Positions 11,710 to 24,164 of a stretch of 64,000 nucleotides of DNA are shown one piece after another. A program made the translations under genes and the position numbers. Position 1 is the stretch's first letter. Each line of letters begins with the position of its first letter. This stretch comes from Pararge aegeria (lineage: Eukaryota > Arthropoda > Insecta > Lepidoptera > Nymphalidae): assembly GCF_905163445.1 (NCBI RefSeq), contig NC_053199.1, positions 10,310,001 to 10,374,000 of the forward strand. Direction: 5' to 3'. Below the pieces are notes generated by a model. That model was not told where the DNA came from. It was given only the letters and a program-made list of their open reading frames with translations, and made no database searches.

Positions 11710-11934
11710 CTTATTATGCAGTACGGAATAAAGATTGTGTAACGCGTATCACATTAAATCTAGCCAACATTTTGGCAACCGCGCAGAATAAAGTGCCGAA
11801 CCACTAATTAGTACGCTGCCAAGTAATTAATGGTTGTCAATGACACAGAAATTACCCAATATGCTACTAATTAGGCCCATTCTGACCTTCCTACCTGATT
11901 GATATAGTAAATAGGGTGAATTTTAGAGAAAGGC

Positions 11935-12175
11935 ATTGTTTGGCATTACCAGAAAACTATATGGAATGGGACTCGGTGGGGAAACCAAAAGATCGCGTGG
12001 ATGGTCGCCCATGCGATGGACTGATCAAGTCGATTCCGCCGCGGGCGGCCCCTTGTATGAGTGTACCAGGCTGTCAGTACGGAGAAGTGGTGGAAGATCG
12101 TGAAACAAATAACATCTGCTCCAAACAGCGTCCCTTCATGATGACCACGGCAACTCTGACAAAAGTATAAAGACA
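11935..12175 (+). mobile_element. RTE-like coding remnant
   Basis: In one frame it reads RWSPMRWTDQVDSA, then a stretch ending in ASLHDDHGNSDKS; the first part is the basic, tryptophan-rich end typical of RTE-like polyproteins. Frameshifts break it up. A similar RWTD piece is at 16105-16275. Confidence 0.45.
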
Positions 12176-12929
12176 AAAAAGGTTAGTACTTGCTACAAAA
12201 TGCCTTCCATTAATTAGTAGCTGCAAGATATAAAACTGAACTTTAAGAATTAATTTATATATATTTTATTTTACAAAAGCATTATATGAATTCAAAGATT
12301 CCGATAAGTACTTTGGATGAGGAAGCGTTGCGTTGCGGTATATGCGTTGTATGGCAGCTACTCTTACTACTACAGAGTATGAAGAATTAATTTTATTTTT
12401 CATTCAAGGATTCCGGCGGGTACTTTTGAATTATTTCTGATAAAATATAGCACAATAATATGTGTTCAAGTTTTGAGCCATTTAAAGAATTTTCAAAAAG
12501 AGAATCTCGATTTGGGTTATGAAAGAGAATCAGACATGAAGACATACAAACTGTTACTATTTCAGTCTCGAGTATGCAAGCTATATCTGTGTTAAATGGG
12601 TGAGATTTATTTTCTATGGAGCTTAGGTTACAAAGAAATGAGCATACATATAAACACACGTTCGCATTTATAATAATAGTCTACAATGATCGTCTCACAA
12701 AATCACCCTGTTATATTATGAAACTCATTAGTTTGCATCTCCGCAAAACATTTGTGACATACTGTACGGTGGTCAGCCAATTATGTTGTAATACCTGTAC
12801 AGCATAGTAGTTATAAAGGGATTTTCAACACAATTGCTGATTTTTTACTTTTAAACTATTCCAGAAGGTAGGAAATAAGGAAAATTATTTTAGCGCTGCG
12901 TGGTATTATCAAAAATATGTAAAGTAGTA
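12176..12929. other. No feature recognised
   Basis: AT-rich unique-looking sequence; the short open frames have no recognisable motif. Confidence 0.35.
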
Positions 12930-13107
12930 ATCAAAATCACCTCCACCGATTGACCTCTACAGTTGGGCATAGGAGTTTGTAGGGAGTTTCAAAATCCTAT
13001 GCGGAGTGCAATTTTAGCGCCTTGGGACACCAACGTCCATTGGTTCTCCGAGCTATATGGTCTGAGCGTTGCCACTTTTCCTTCCCGAGTCGTTAAACTA
13101 CTTCTTT
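12930..13107 (-). mobile_element. RTE-like 3' fragment
   Basis: Reverse complement gives aaactccctacaaactccta, then ggagaaccaatggacgttgg and the upstream cgggaaggaaaagtggcaac, the same order as 16810-17025. Confidence 0.65.
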
Positions 13108-14289
13108 AACTCTTATTCTTCTGGGAGGTAATATTAATGCAAAAACATTTAGGCACAATAAATAGTTAAGGTTTTTGAGATTAACCACTAGTCCAAATGC
13201 CTCTTGACTGTTATTTATTCAAATGAGGGTTTAATTCAATTTAAAAAACGAGATAAACAGCAATAACGATAAATGTATCAACTAGCATCTGCTACTTGTT
13301 ACTGGCCTAGAGTGTCCACTCCAATACGTCTGCCCAAACAGCTATCAATTCTGAGATATTCATATCACGCTTACTGACTTTGGTTCTCGTAGTTGCCAAT
13401 ATACGCCAGTCACTCAGATACTCCTAACATAGTTCCCGCTGGCGATTCGAAATTTGTGAACAAGTCTCAGTGTCTGTGTCTACGTTTCCGCTCCGTTAAA
13501 ACGTCTGTACCGGTTATTTCTTTTTTTTTTTAAATTGTTATCATTATTTATTGTTTTTTTTATTAATATTTATGCCATGCCATCCTAATTAATTTATATT
13601 GCATTTTAATTTGATATTTATGCTAATTATTGTTTTTTTTTCTGTCATTTTGTGAGTTTTGAATGTATTATTACGGGCTAAGTCTGAAATAATAATAATA
13701 ATTATTATTATTTTATGTAAAATAAGATCATTATTCTTAAAGTCCGCCAACCCATATTCAACCAGCGTGGTAGATCTATGCTCTTTACCCATATCCTGTA
13801 AGAGAGTGGAGGTCGGTGTCTAGCAATGCGACGTTAATTATCAGCTTGTTGACGATTATTTAAAGGCAGGTTATGACTGAAGCTGACATTTTCGACGCTA
13901 ATGGATCTTAGGAAGTACTCATTAAACATAAGTTTTGTTGCTGACGTTGATCATTTCAATATTACCTAGAGATGTTTTATATCGGTTGAGTAAAAATGGA
14001 ACCACTGAAGTAAGTAAAAAAGCCACTGCATCATCAATCAATGGCTTTTACGTACTTATTAAGTACCTTTCTCGTTACTAAATTACACAGAGTTACTTAT
14101 CCAGTCCTCTTTCACGAATAAATGAAAACAGATGAGAATTTGATGAAAATTTCTGCGGTTTTCATGTTACCACAATCCGTCCGAAATTAAAAGCAAACTT
14201 GGAGTAGGGAGCTGGGGATGAAAAATTCACGAAGTAGGTTACATACGATTTAAGTTTTATAATAATAAACAAAAACGACAAATGTTCGG
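13108..14289. other. No gene; AT microsatellite
   Basis: A T run near 13520 and an (AAT)n/(ATT)n self-complementary tract at 13689-13713. Nothing else recognised. Confidence 0.4.
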
Positions 14290-14419
14290 TACTTTTAATC
14301 CATACTTATATTTTTAACGGGAAAGTGTCTGTTTGTTTGTTCTATGTATGTTACGTATATGCGACTAAGCAATGCACCAATCGTGATGGAATTGGCACTT
14401 AATATAAAGCTGGAATATA

Positions 14420-14735
14420 GATTTAAACAATGTGTTAAAACACATTTATTAAATGTGTTTAATCGTGATTACTATGCGATTGATGAATTTGTTAACGACA
14501 AGGCTGCTTGGAAGCAGGCCGCTCTGCTCCCATCTCTCACAAGATATAAATTTCAAATGATTGTAAACTGTAAAATTATATTGAAAAAGAGCAATCTGAT
14601 GAGATTATACCGGCTCTTCTCGGTAGAATCTGCCTGCCGAACCGCTAGTAGAGACACTACAAACAGACTGACTTGACGTATCAAAAGTCAAGTTAACTAG
14701 GCATATTGGAGTTGTGAAAAAATATGAATTTAATA
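14420..14735 (+). mobile_element. CR1-like LINE: reverse transcriptase C-terminus plus 3' UTR
   Basis: The frame encodes FKQCVKTHLLNVFNRDYYAI, DEFVNDKAAW, the end of CR1-like ORF2 proteins. It is followed by the ctcttctcggtagaatctgc UTR shared with 8800-8952. 5' truncated. Confidence 0.7.
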
Positions 14736-14788
14736 AAAATAATAACATATTTACCGAACAGAACGGATAAACCGATTTGTCTTTTAGC

Positions 14789-14868
14789 ACACACATACAC
14801 ATACAAACTCACACACACACACACACACACAAACATACACACACAAACATACACACACAAACACACAC
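14789..14868 (+). repeat. (CA)n microsatellite
   Basis: Imperfect acacac tract with interspersed aaacat units, sitting after a LINE tail. Confidence 0.9.
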
Positions 14869-15139
14869 TCCCCATCCGTTTACCCCCCGTCTGGCATTAC
14901 AAATAACATTAAAATAAAGTTGCAAGGGACTTTACACGAACCAAACCTACTTTTATTGAGACGGGTAAGTTCTCAATCCAATAGACGCACGCTTCCGGTG
15001 TAAAGTTAAGCTACAAAGTAAAATCCAATTAAAATGCTGGTTTCTCCGCTTCTTTTATCTCTACTACGCTAGTTTTTAAATCTTTTCTTTTCAGTACAGT
15101 TTTATTAGATCTATCATTATTACTGTTTTTTTTATTTCA

Positions 15140-15612
15140 CTAAACAAGGGGGCCTTGTGCAATCTGCCTGCTGAAATCCGTGGAAGTAGTTCCCTTCCGA
15201 TATTTAAGAGTCGTCTGAAGGACTACTACCTCTCTGAGTGATGGAATTAGAAGTAGATTCTTTACATTATTTTTTTTAAACGGTGCGTTAAAATCTACTT
15301 ATATATATTATGTTTGTTATATATTTATATATATTTTGTATATTTTCTATTTATATATTACGTATATTTATTTAAATTATATATGTATTTGTATCTTTAC
15401 ATTTTGGTATTTATGTATATCTATCAACACTCTTGGCACTATCCCGTTCTCTTGCTGTAAGTCCTATCTACAAAGGTTGCCTGTAAGAGATTGCTTGCAG
15501 CAATAAGGCCGCCATTGCATGTCCACATTGTGTACTGTATACTCCTTACTGTTTCTTTTCCTGTATGTAATACGTGCAATAAAGTGTTTCTTCTTCTTCT
15601 TCTTCTTCTTGT
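15140..15612 (+). mobile_element. Jockey-like LINE 3' end with (CTT)n tail
   Basis: 15146-15240 encodes KGALCNLPAEIRGSSSLPIF, then KSRLKDYYLSE and a stop. A 3' UTR follows with aataaggccgccattgcatg and tacgtgcaataaagtgtttc, ending in (ttc)n at 15591-15612. An AT-rich insertion (15290-15420) separates the two parts. Confidence 0.65.
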
Positions 15613-15915
15613 GGTGATGGCAGATCACTACCCTCCCCTTCCCACGTGCATTGTACGAGGCGACTAAGAGAATATGACGGGCAACGGGCAGCAGTGTCTT
15701 TGTGTTTCTACTGCAGTGGTAGTAGTATAGTCTATGGATATGCCAGTTAGCCTTTGACTGCAATCCTATCCAGTGGTAGTTGATGATGCAGTCTAAGTTA
15801 TATTAGTTTTGGCAGTTATTTTAAACCCATCCTCCTTATCGGTTTCTACGCGGCATCGTACTGAAACGCTTAACTCTTAGTCTTTGTCAGTATAGTGGTA
15901 ACTAGCCATGGTCTA
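15604..15915 (-). mobile_element. RTE-type repeat and SINE-A 3' part, both minus
   Basis: 15604-15740 holds gtacgaggcgactaagagaa, the unoccupied version of the site hit by the hAT element at 47720-49368. 15778-15915 is SINE-A in reverse (gatgatgcagtctaagttat; ggtttctacgcggcatcgta; gtggtaactagccatgg). Confidence 0.6.
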
Positions 15916-16104
15916 CGGCTCTTAGTAGAAGAATACATACCTAATATAGTATTAGAAAGCAAAATTAATAATTGGTTCATTTTACCATAGCATATATCTT
16001 TCTTCTTTGTCGCAATACTTTTGTCAGAGTGGTCATCGTTATCATTAAGCGAAGCAGTTTGGAGTTTGTTTCTTCACGAGCTTTGGCCACTTTTCCTTAC
16101 TGGC

Positions 16105-16275
16105 AGACTTGTTTCCTGGCCAGGGACCACCGCGGATTTGACTTGATCAGTCGATGGACTGATTCCGGCGCGTCTGGAAGGTCGTCCATGGGATGCCATG
16201 GACGACCTTCCGGAGGCTCTCGCGCTCTGCACAATAAGGCGATCCAAATATGCGCTCTAGCGGGGAGACGGAACT
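16105..16275 (+). mobile_element. RTE-like remnant containing a perfect hairpin
   Basis: Carries cagtcgatggactgattccg as in 11935-12175. Inside it, 16176-16191 and 16196-16211 are perfect 16-base inverted copies (GGAAGGTCGTCCATGG) around a 4-base loop. Confidence 0.5.
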
Positions 16276-16329
16276 AATTTAAGTATTGTGTACACCATAT
16301 GTATGTCTTGTGTGACCATAGAAAATATT

Positions 16330-16625
16330 TATATTCAAAAATAATCTATCTATCGGCCTCGCACGCTCGGATTGCCTTTAAAAGATCACTATCAGTGATA
16401 AGGCCACCTTTGCACTCTAGCACTAAGTACTATTACTGTTCTGTTTGTGTCTTTCCCTTCACTGTCCCCAAAACGTTGCAACAAACGTTTTTTATATTCT
16501 ATTCTATTCTATGAAACAAAATTAAACCCAATTAAATCTAAAACTTCTTTGATACTAACGCAACGAATCAGTACCTAACCAAGATGCTGGTATCATTGCC
16601 CCTTGCCCCAGAGGTAGGCACAAGG
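16330..16625 (+). mobile_element. LINE 3' UTR with (ATTCT)n tail and adjoining repeat
   Basis: 16340-16514 has gataaggccacctttgcact and ends tattctattctattctatg. 16540-16625 (accaagatgctggtatcatt) matches 39845-39920. Confidence 0.5.
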
Positions 16626-16809
16626 TTTTGAACTAGATTAGACGTAAAACAATAAGATGAATTAAAATAGAGAAGAAATATGTAAAAACTCAACAGTCGC
16701 TCTTTTTTAACAATAATTTACAATCGAAACATTAAAGCTATATTGCGTGTAAATGTGTATATTTATACTTATTTAGTATACTTTATTTACCGTCATTACC
16801 CAGTCCCAG

Positions 16810-17025
16810 AGCTGAAGTGGAAATGAGCACATAGCTTGGAGAACCGATGGACGTTGGGGATCCAAGGTGCTGGAATGGCAACTCGGCAAGGTGGCAAGAC
16901 GACTTTAAACGAGTCATTGGGAGCTGCTGGAAACAAGCGGCCCAGGACCGTGGATTTTGGAACTCCCTACAAAATACCTATGTCTAGCAGTGGACTTCAA
17001 TCGGTTGAACTGATGATGATTATGA
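16810..17025 (+). mobile_element. RTE-like LINE 3' end
   Basis: Same order as 27200-27437: gctgaagtggaaatgagcac, gagaaccgatggacgttggg, accgtggattttggaactcc, tcggttgaactgatgatgat. Frameshifted. Confidence 0.75.
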
Positions 17026-17335
17026 TATTTTATGGAGTTAAAAAGTTCCGATTGATTAATATAAAGTATTAGCAAAATTATACAATACGCTCACTCCGAA
17101 CGTTCACGGTTGCATAAAGGGCTTAAAGCCGTATCCAATAAAAATGCGAGTTAAAGATAAATTGTATATTCAATATACACCGTCAGCGAGATATAATTAC
17201 AGCGGTTGCGGGCTTCAGAAGCGTGAAATGGAGATTTACATGTTAATTGAAAAATCACACCGCGTCTGCTTGATATGAAAAGGGTGTCCACGCTTTTTTA
17301 CGCGGGTATATTAAATAAATATTTAAAATCATAAC

Positions 17336-17562
17336 ACTACACACAGCGCCATCTAGCCCCAAACTAAGGGTAGCTTGCGTTAAGGGTACTAAGATGACGG
17401 ATGAATATTTTTATGAATTATATACATAAATATTTATAATATACAGATAAACATCCAGACACTGAAAAACATTCATGTTCATTACGCAAACATTGCCCAG
17501 TTGTGGGAATCAATCGAACTTGGACTTGGACAAGGTTGCTGCCCACTGCGCCAATCTTATCC
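17336..17562 (-). mobile_element. SINE-B copy
   Basis: gcgccatctagccccaaact, aacattcatgttcattacgc and a degenerate B box (gaatcaatcgaactt instead of gaatcgaaccc), ending tgcccactgcgccaatc. Confidence 0.8.
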
Positions 17563-17756
17563 GAACGGGCTTTATTTAACTTCTATAATTACGGACATTT
17601 ATCATTGTAATTAAAGTAACACACAGTCAAGCTACAACAGCGAGGTGTAAATGCAAGCAAGATCCACCTATTAATGTAAAATATATTAATGTGAAATTAT
17701 GAAACCCGGACGTGCTGACAAAGGTTTAAAAATCTTTTCAACAGTACAAACCAGGT

Positions 17757-17945
17757 ACCAGCGATGATAGCCTCGAAGTTAATACATTAGCCTCTCTTTC
17801 AGGGGCCTAAATCACCGGCACGCACCTCTAACTTTTCGTAGCTATGTGTGTTTTTAGTTTCTCAAAGGCATGTGAAGTCTACTAATCCGCACTAGGCTAA
17901 CGAGGTAAACTTTCGCATTCTTATTCAAGAGAGGAGAACTTCATA
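17757..17945 (+). mobile_element. SINE-C copy, internally deleted
   Basis: agcgatgatagcctcgaagt, gcacgcacctctaacttttc, then tctcaaaggcatgtgaagtc and aatccgcactaggctaacga. Confidence 0.7.
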
Positions 17946-18394
17946 CGTAACTAGACCACTAGTTATATCTGGTTACCAAACCAGATACAGTTTAAAAGTA
18001 TAGAAGTCGACACAAAAGCATCAGTGGAGACTTCCCTGGCTTTAACGCGTAAGTTTTTTTGAGACGAAACAATTAAAAAAATATTTAAATTATACGGATT
18101 GATACTTGACACAGTTAAAAATAATGTCTTAGAAAAAGCAAAAGCATGGTGAACACTCGCACTGTACTACACTTGTATTGTCCTTTCCAGGATTATGCAG
18201 GAATACTAATTAAGTCGGGTTTTGGATATTCAATATCCGATCAACATTTTGTTAGCACGTTGGTCCTCTAAAATTGGAGACAAATGGAATAGGCTTGGAA
18301 GCCGATCCAATATCGCGAAACGTGTTATAATTAATAAAAGGTTAAATAAAAAAAAAACCTATATATTTACGTATTTATGTAACTTATCATCTAC

Positions 18395-18628
18395 CTCGTA
18401 GTATTTCGACGAGCTATCGCGCGCAGCGGTGAGCGTGGTTTCAAGTGGATGTCCCGGTGCGATCCCTGGCAGAGCAAATTTGGGAAGTGTATAATTTCTG
18501 AATTTTCTCGGACCTGGTTTGTTGGGAGGCTTCGGCCGTGGCTAGTTATCACCTTATCGAAAAAGACATGCCGCTAAGCATTCAGGATTCTGGTACGATG
18601 TTGCATAGAAACAGATTAGGGGTTTAAT
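18395..18628 (+). mobile_element. SINE-A copy, 3' truncated
   Basis: gcgcagcggtgagcgtggtt, degenerate B box ggtgcgatccc, then ttgttgggaggcttcggccg and tggtacgatgttgcatagaa. Confidence 0.75.
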
Positions 18629-18839
18629 ATTTATTTAATTTAAGAAAAAATGCGACAGCAGTTATTTAAAAATTAGAAGTAAGAATAAACTTACAGTGCA
18701 ATATACTAGGTTACATAAAATTCATAATTAGTTTAAAGGAAATTGCATACAATTCTACCAATTGACATCTTGGAGATTTCTCATATGGCTTATAGAAAAG
18801 TCCTATTATAGTATAAAGGACTACGTAATCGATAAAAAA

Positions 18840-19252
18840 GCTTGGGTGTAAATTGTTGCTCTAACCAGGTTGCTCTTCTAATAATTTTAAATGACATAGT
18901 GAGATGGTGATAACAAAAAAAACACCCGGCTATGTTTGTTGTGGGCTTCTTCTTAGACCAGGACGCGTTTGTAACCCTCGTAGCTTTAGTTTTAAGTTTA
19001 CGAATGTGGTTATCGCCATCATCTCACTACCGTGTAATTCTTATGTATGCATCAAAAGTGCCACCTATGGGCGTACTTGAATAAAAATATTTTTGACTTT
19101 TTGACTTTTATTACTTCCATACCCCAAGCAGGTTAGCCTGTAACCTTAAATGCCTGTAACCTTAAATCCTGTAAATCTTTGACTGCATCTACGCTTACCA
19201 GCACGTGAGATTGCATTGCAGTGAAGGACTAACTTATTAATAAAAATAAACC
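18840..19252 (+). mobile_element. LINE-K 3' end, copy 2, followed by a SINE-A 3' part
   Basis: 18840-19108 matches 7530-7770 and ends cttgaataaaaatatttttg. 19125-19252 is a SINE-A 3' region with a short internal tandem (tgtaaccttaaat twice) and gtgagattgcattgcagtga. Confidence 0.6.
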
Positions 19253-19899
19253 GGATAAGAAAACGTGGTGAGTCTATGCTATCAAACCATCTCTCCGATC
19301 AGAGTGGATACCCGTGCCCAGGTTTGAGGTCGAGAATAGTCTTGTAGATAAAGACGATTTTACAAAAACATTTCGGATTTTATTATCAGTACCCAGTCCA
19401 GGATTTGTACATAAAAATCTGCCATATTTACCTTCGGAACTAAAAACTGTTAATTAATGCAGTTTCAAAGTTTTCAGATTTTACCGGAAAGGGTTGCCAT
19501 CATCAATGTATACTGTGACTATATCTCGTTAAGGGCAAACTTTTGAAACTTTCTACTTTTTTAAATTCGAATAAATAAAGTTATACCTATAGATACAGGA
19601 TATTGTAAGTTTTAAGCAGAAAATTGTATGTAAATTAAATATAAATAATCTTATTTTAAATTTTAATTTAATATTACTAATCGATCTGTTTAATAGCCTA
19701 ATTAATATTTATATAATTATTTTTAATATCTATAATATCTATATCTATACTTAAATACTTATTTAAGTTTCGATTTTTTTTTAAATTGTGACCGGAGATA
19801 ACAACGATAATGCTGTATACACCTGTAATTGATTATTGTAATGGCACTAGACAGAATATGTAATTCTAACACATAATTTTTTTTTTATTTTTTTTTTTA
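19253..19899. other. No clear feature
   Basis: Possible SINE-C-like scrap at 19265-19325; otherwise AT-rich and unrecognised. Confidence 0.3.
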
Positions 19900-19904
19900 T
19901 GAAT

Positions 19905-20175
19905 GTAGTTACATTTTATTGCTGGTGTGTCTTATGAATAAATAAATAACGAACATAGATAGTTGTTTGACATGAGATTTCTATCTGAAGAGAAAAGGTC
20001 ATAGAAAGATGATGCATATCTCCGAAACAGTAACTATCCTTTTCACAACTAGGTACAGTAAGGTTCTCTTTCGGACTCGAGGGTGGACGGCGCAATTTTC
20101 CGAATTGCGGGCTGGTATTAAGAATTTCTTGACAAAAACCCAACATTCAACCATATTTACCCAACACGGTAGTTG
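19905..20175 (-). repeat. Dispersed repeat, partner at 21400-21500
   Basis: tgtcttatgaataaataa, then gggtggacggcgcaattttc recur at 21412-21485 with divergence. The gttgaacctgggatctc end resembles a degenerate tRNA-like B box in reverse, so this may be another SINE. Confidence 0.4.
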
Positions 20176-20254
20176 AACCTGGGATCTCTTGTATCGATCA
20201 ATACTATTTTATTATAGAAACTATGCACTTCAGAAGCGAATTTACCCAGTAAAC

Positions 20255-20500
20255 TCGAAAGTTACTGGGTAAATTACTTAAGGAAAGTAGAGCTTTTTGT
20301 GACAGAGCTTCTGCGGAGAAGTCCTACTGCAATGCTTATATATGCCGCCAAGCAGCATTTCTGTGTTCCGGTCTGACGGGCCAGATTACCGATGTTACGA
20401 TAGACACATGAAGTTTAACATCTACGCCTCAGTTAGGGATACAGGGCGCCATTTTGTACGTTCCACTTATCAATTACTAAACCAATCTACTAAGTCAATT
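20255..20500 (+). mobile_element. LINE 3' UTR fragment
   Basis: gcagcatttctgtgttccgg and gaagtttaacatctacgcct resemble a LINE 3' region common in lepidopteran genomes. No intact frame. Family assignment is from memory and tentative. Confidence 0.4.
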
Positions 20501-21150
20501 ATTAAAATAATGAAGCGGTATAAATCACGCTCAAAGATTCCGTTACATAGTAACAAACACACGAAGCTAAAGCGTGTTAAAAAGGCTTCGCTTCGCATGG
20601 GCGAAAACCAATTGTCGCTGTAACTCACTTAATAAAACAGGGCTCTGTAAGCAGAACGTCGAGTCGATGGCCAATAATGAATTTTCTAAACTATTACATT
20701 CCAGTTAAAAGTCGCAACCCAACATAATTTGTGTTCCTAAAGTCAATTTAAAAGTTTTGACATAAATTTTCCGGAAACTTTAAACGCCATTTCTGTATAC
20801 TTACGCAATTTATTGTTATTTCCATGGACACACCTCGTAAAATAAGAACTAATATTATCCGTTTAGAGAGAGTATCAGCTTAAGTTACTCTTACTGACCC
20901 AATCTGGATTTCCTATCAGAGTCAACCCCAGAAACGCAAATTGGCGTTCAAAGTTTTTTTTCACTGTAACATAAACACAAATTTGTCAAATAGCGGATTG
21001 TTAAAATAGTTCCTAATTAACTATTATGCTTTCCAGTACAATGTTAGACACGGGCCTCCTATCCCATAAGAGATAAAGTTTAAGAGACCCACGCTGCACC
21101 AATTTTGGGGTTCATAACGATTATGACCACATGTTTTTTTTTTATTTTTA

Positions 21151-21357
21151 ATAAATAAATATACTACGACAATACACACATCGCCATCTAGCCACAAAAG
21201 TAAGCGAAGCTTGTGTTATGGGTACTAAGATGCCTGATAAATATTATTATGAATTATATACATAAATACTTAGAATAATACATATAAACACCCAGGCACT
21301 GAAAAACATTCATGCTCATCACACAAACTTTTTCCAGTAGTGGGAATCGCCGTCAAC
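21151..21357 (-). mobile_element. SINE-B copy, head truncated
   Basis: atactacgacaatacacaca to tttccagtagtgggaatcgc; the A-box half of the tRNA-like head is missing. Confidence 0.8.
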
Positions 21358-21854
21358 AGCAACGTCAACATGTTACATAATTATAATAATAGTTAAAATT
21401 AATTGCTGTTGTGTCTTATGAATAAATAACTGAAATTTACAGCTTACAGTGATCTTCAAGGCTTGGGGGTGGACAACGCCAATTTTCTAACTCCGGAATG
21501 GTATCTAATGACATTTTGTTTTTTTAGATAAACTAGAAATGAAAAAAAAGAGATCTTGTGTTTCATGAAATATGTTGCCAATCAAAATAGGCAGATAGTC
21601 GATGTGAGCTATCTAAATACGTAATATGTACATACATACATAATCATAATAACGCAACTACATGGTCTGGGATGGTCCCTTGCTCGGGCCAATTTATGTG
21701 TAATACTTCCTCTATTATAGAATACTGACCTAACAGAGAATCGTAACTGAAGCGATAAATGAAAATAATCTCGTCTGCCGAGTTTTGTCCGCAACTTTAA
21801 AGAGGATAAAAGTAGTGTCTCGCCGCAAACTCCGATCTCACGTCTTGAAGAATA

Positions 21855-22145
21855 TCTTAATATATATAAATCTCCTGTCACGATGTTTGTCCGCGATAGA
21901 CTCCTAAACTACTTAACAGATTTTGAATTAAATTGGCACACCGTGAGCAGTCTGGTCCAACTTAAGAGATAGGATAGCTTAAATCTTTAATTATAGTCGC
22001 AATTTTATTTTATTGCAAATTATTTGTCTATAATTAATTGACAGTCACATGTTATACATATACTACTATACTCATTTAAGGCTTAGCAATACTGAATACT
22101 TTAAAAACAAAATCAAACGCAGACGAAGTCGCGGGCAACAGCTAG
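21855..22145 (+). mobile_element. Helitron-1 copy, complete ends
   Basis: Starts TCTTAATATATATAAATCTC after an A and ends gcgggcaacagCTAG before a T. It is 291 bases and colinear with 7192-7488 in reverse. No coding capacity. Confidence 0.75.
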
Positions 22146-22146
22146 T

Positions 22147-22924
22147 AATATTTAAAATTTTATAGCGTTGCAACATCTATTGATAAATAATTTATGTTTT
22201 GAAGATTCACTTCATTATATGACTTTTAAATTATGATACAAAACCTATCTTTTGCTAGAAAGCTTTTATAAGGTAGACGTCGGAATAAAATCCCAATAAA
22301 TCCAAAAAAGGTAATTGTGTGTGTTCGCTTGACATTGAAGGTAAAAAAAAATAATAAAAAGAGATAATTTAAAAAAACATTTAATAAAAATATTAAAATA
22401 GATAAATGTAAAATTAATAATAAGAGTATAAATATTGATCCCATATTTTTTCATTTCATTCATACTAGTACATACTTTTAAAAATTCCATATAAAATGCC
22501 TTCAATATCTGTTTCTAAATTTCTAAAAATTTTGACACTTAATATTTGCAATGCAGAAGAAAAACAAAAAAAAACAAGTGAGGGAAGAGTAAGTTTTCGC
22601 TCGGAAAAGCTTGCGTTTTGATTTCTTGTTTTCAATTGATATAAGGTCCGTGTATTCATGTCTTTAACTAAATAGAATATGACACCACACAATGAAAACG
22701 ATGTCAAAGTTCGAATAGACGCGTATTGATCGCGCTATTTCCTCGGAAGGCCCATAAATTCAGGGTACAGCAATAAACCCAGCCGACCGATCACTCATAG
22801 TAAAGTCGATACGATTTATGGTGTTGATGTCTTGAACGTAATAAGGTAATTTATTTTATGCCCAGCCTTATTAGTATCGGAATCAATCAACCTTTTCCAT
22901 TCCAGAAATTTCCGTTTTAGTACC
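22147..22924. other. No feature recognised
   Basis: AT-rich; a lysine/phenylalanine-biased open frame on the minus strand is compositional. Confidence 0.35.
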
Positions 22925-23720
22925 AGCCCGGAGTTAGAAAAGTGGCGATGTCAACCCGCGTGCTCCGGAGAGTACGTTAAACCGTCGGTTTCGGTTATTA
23001 TAACTTACTTGTGACAATAGTCGTTAAAGACTATCTCACATTGGAACAGCGTGATGGGCATATGTTTTCAAACCCTCTATCCTATGAGAAAGCTGGTGTG
23101 TTGGGTAATTTTTTTTTTATACTTTTTATTTGTACATCACAACAAGTTATATGTATATAGTAGGATACAAAAGGCGGCCTTATCGTTAAGTAGCGATATC
23201 TGCCAGGCAACCTTAGGATTAGGAAAATTAAAAAGAAAAACGGAAAGGCAAGGTAATTGGGAGGCTTTTATCCCACTACAAGTTAGCCCTTGACTGCACC
23301 ACGGTCAGGGCAAATACGAGTACATTATGTAAGAATTATTTTTTCTTTTTGAACCATGAAATCGCCAAAGTTTAGAAGAAGGTTCATTCGTTATCATCAT
23401 TACCTGCTTATTATGTCCAACTGATGGGAATATATCCCATCTGTTATACAAGGGAGAGATTTAGAACTCCAGCCCCCCAAGCTGCTCCAAAGCGGGTTGG
23501 CGAGACGAATGAATGTAAGTTAAAAGGTTTTTTTATGTACCAGTACATTACCGTTGTCTCCAAACTCACCTGGTGGTAAGTTATGAAGAAGTCTAATGCC
23601 GGGCAATAGGAATAAAACGGGCATAAAACCTATTACGGGTATGAATTATGGCAATTATATCAAATCCTTACCTAAAATAGATTTCTACGCGCATTCTACT
23701 AGTCGCTAAATCTACAAATT
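22925..23720. mobile_element. Mixed RTE-like, LINE and SINE-A debris
   Basis: 22925-23075 has agcccggagttagaaaagtg and acattggaacagcgtgatgg (RTE-like UTR). 23165-23215 has aaaggcggccttatcg. 23275-23310 and 23560-23720 are pieces of SINE-A in reverse (actacaagttagcccttgac; cacctggtggtaagttatga). 23395-23520 is another RTE-like tail. Confidence 0.4.
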
Positions 23721-23736
23721 CCACGAAGTATCCCTA

Positions 23737-23990
23737 AAATAAATAAATAATAAATATATTACGACAATACACACATCGCCACCTAGCCCCAAAGTAAGCG
23801 TAGCTTGTGTTATGGGTACTAAGATAGCTGTTGAATATTTTTATGAATATAATACATAAATACATATAAACACCCAGACACTGAAAAACATTCATGCTCA
23901 TCACACAATCATTTTCCAGTTGTGGGAATCGAACCCACGGCCTTGGACTCAGAAAGCAGGGTCGCTGCAAACTGCGCCAATCGGCCGTCA
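23737..23990 (-). mobile_element. SINE-B copy, full length
   Basis: Complete from the A-rich 3' tail (aaataaataataaat) to the head. The reverse complement carries a B box (gggttcgattcc) and an A-box-like tggcgcag. No large deletion. Confidence 0.9.
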
Positions 23991-24164
23991 AATATTATGT
24001 ATATAAGCATAAAGTACGTTATATGTATACGGATGCATAGTTGAGGACCATTCGTACGGGAGGGGTGTTTACGTCTATAAGAAAGTAGTCCGCGTGGCCA
24101 ATATTTAGGTGACGACCCATACATAATAGCTCACAGGAGAATAGTAGTGTTTTCATATTTATAC

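Noticed and set aside
14693..14906. Threonine/histidine- and cysteine/valine-rich frames around the CA repeat
   Set aside because: Translations of a microsatellite on the two strands, not proteins.
20342..20623. 93-codon plus-strand frame as a gene
   Set aside because: Its first part is a LINE 3' UTR in a non-coding frame, and the rest is lysine-rich background.
23924..23990. tRNA gene on the minus strand (B box ggttcgattcc)
   Set aside because: It belongs to SINE-B: the same head plus tail is repeated about ten times, and the anticodon arm does not pair properly.
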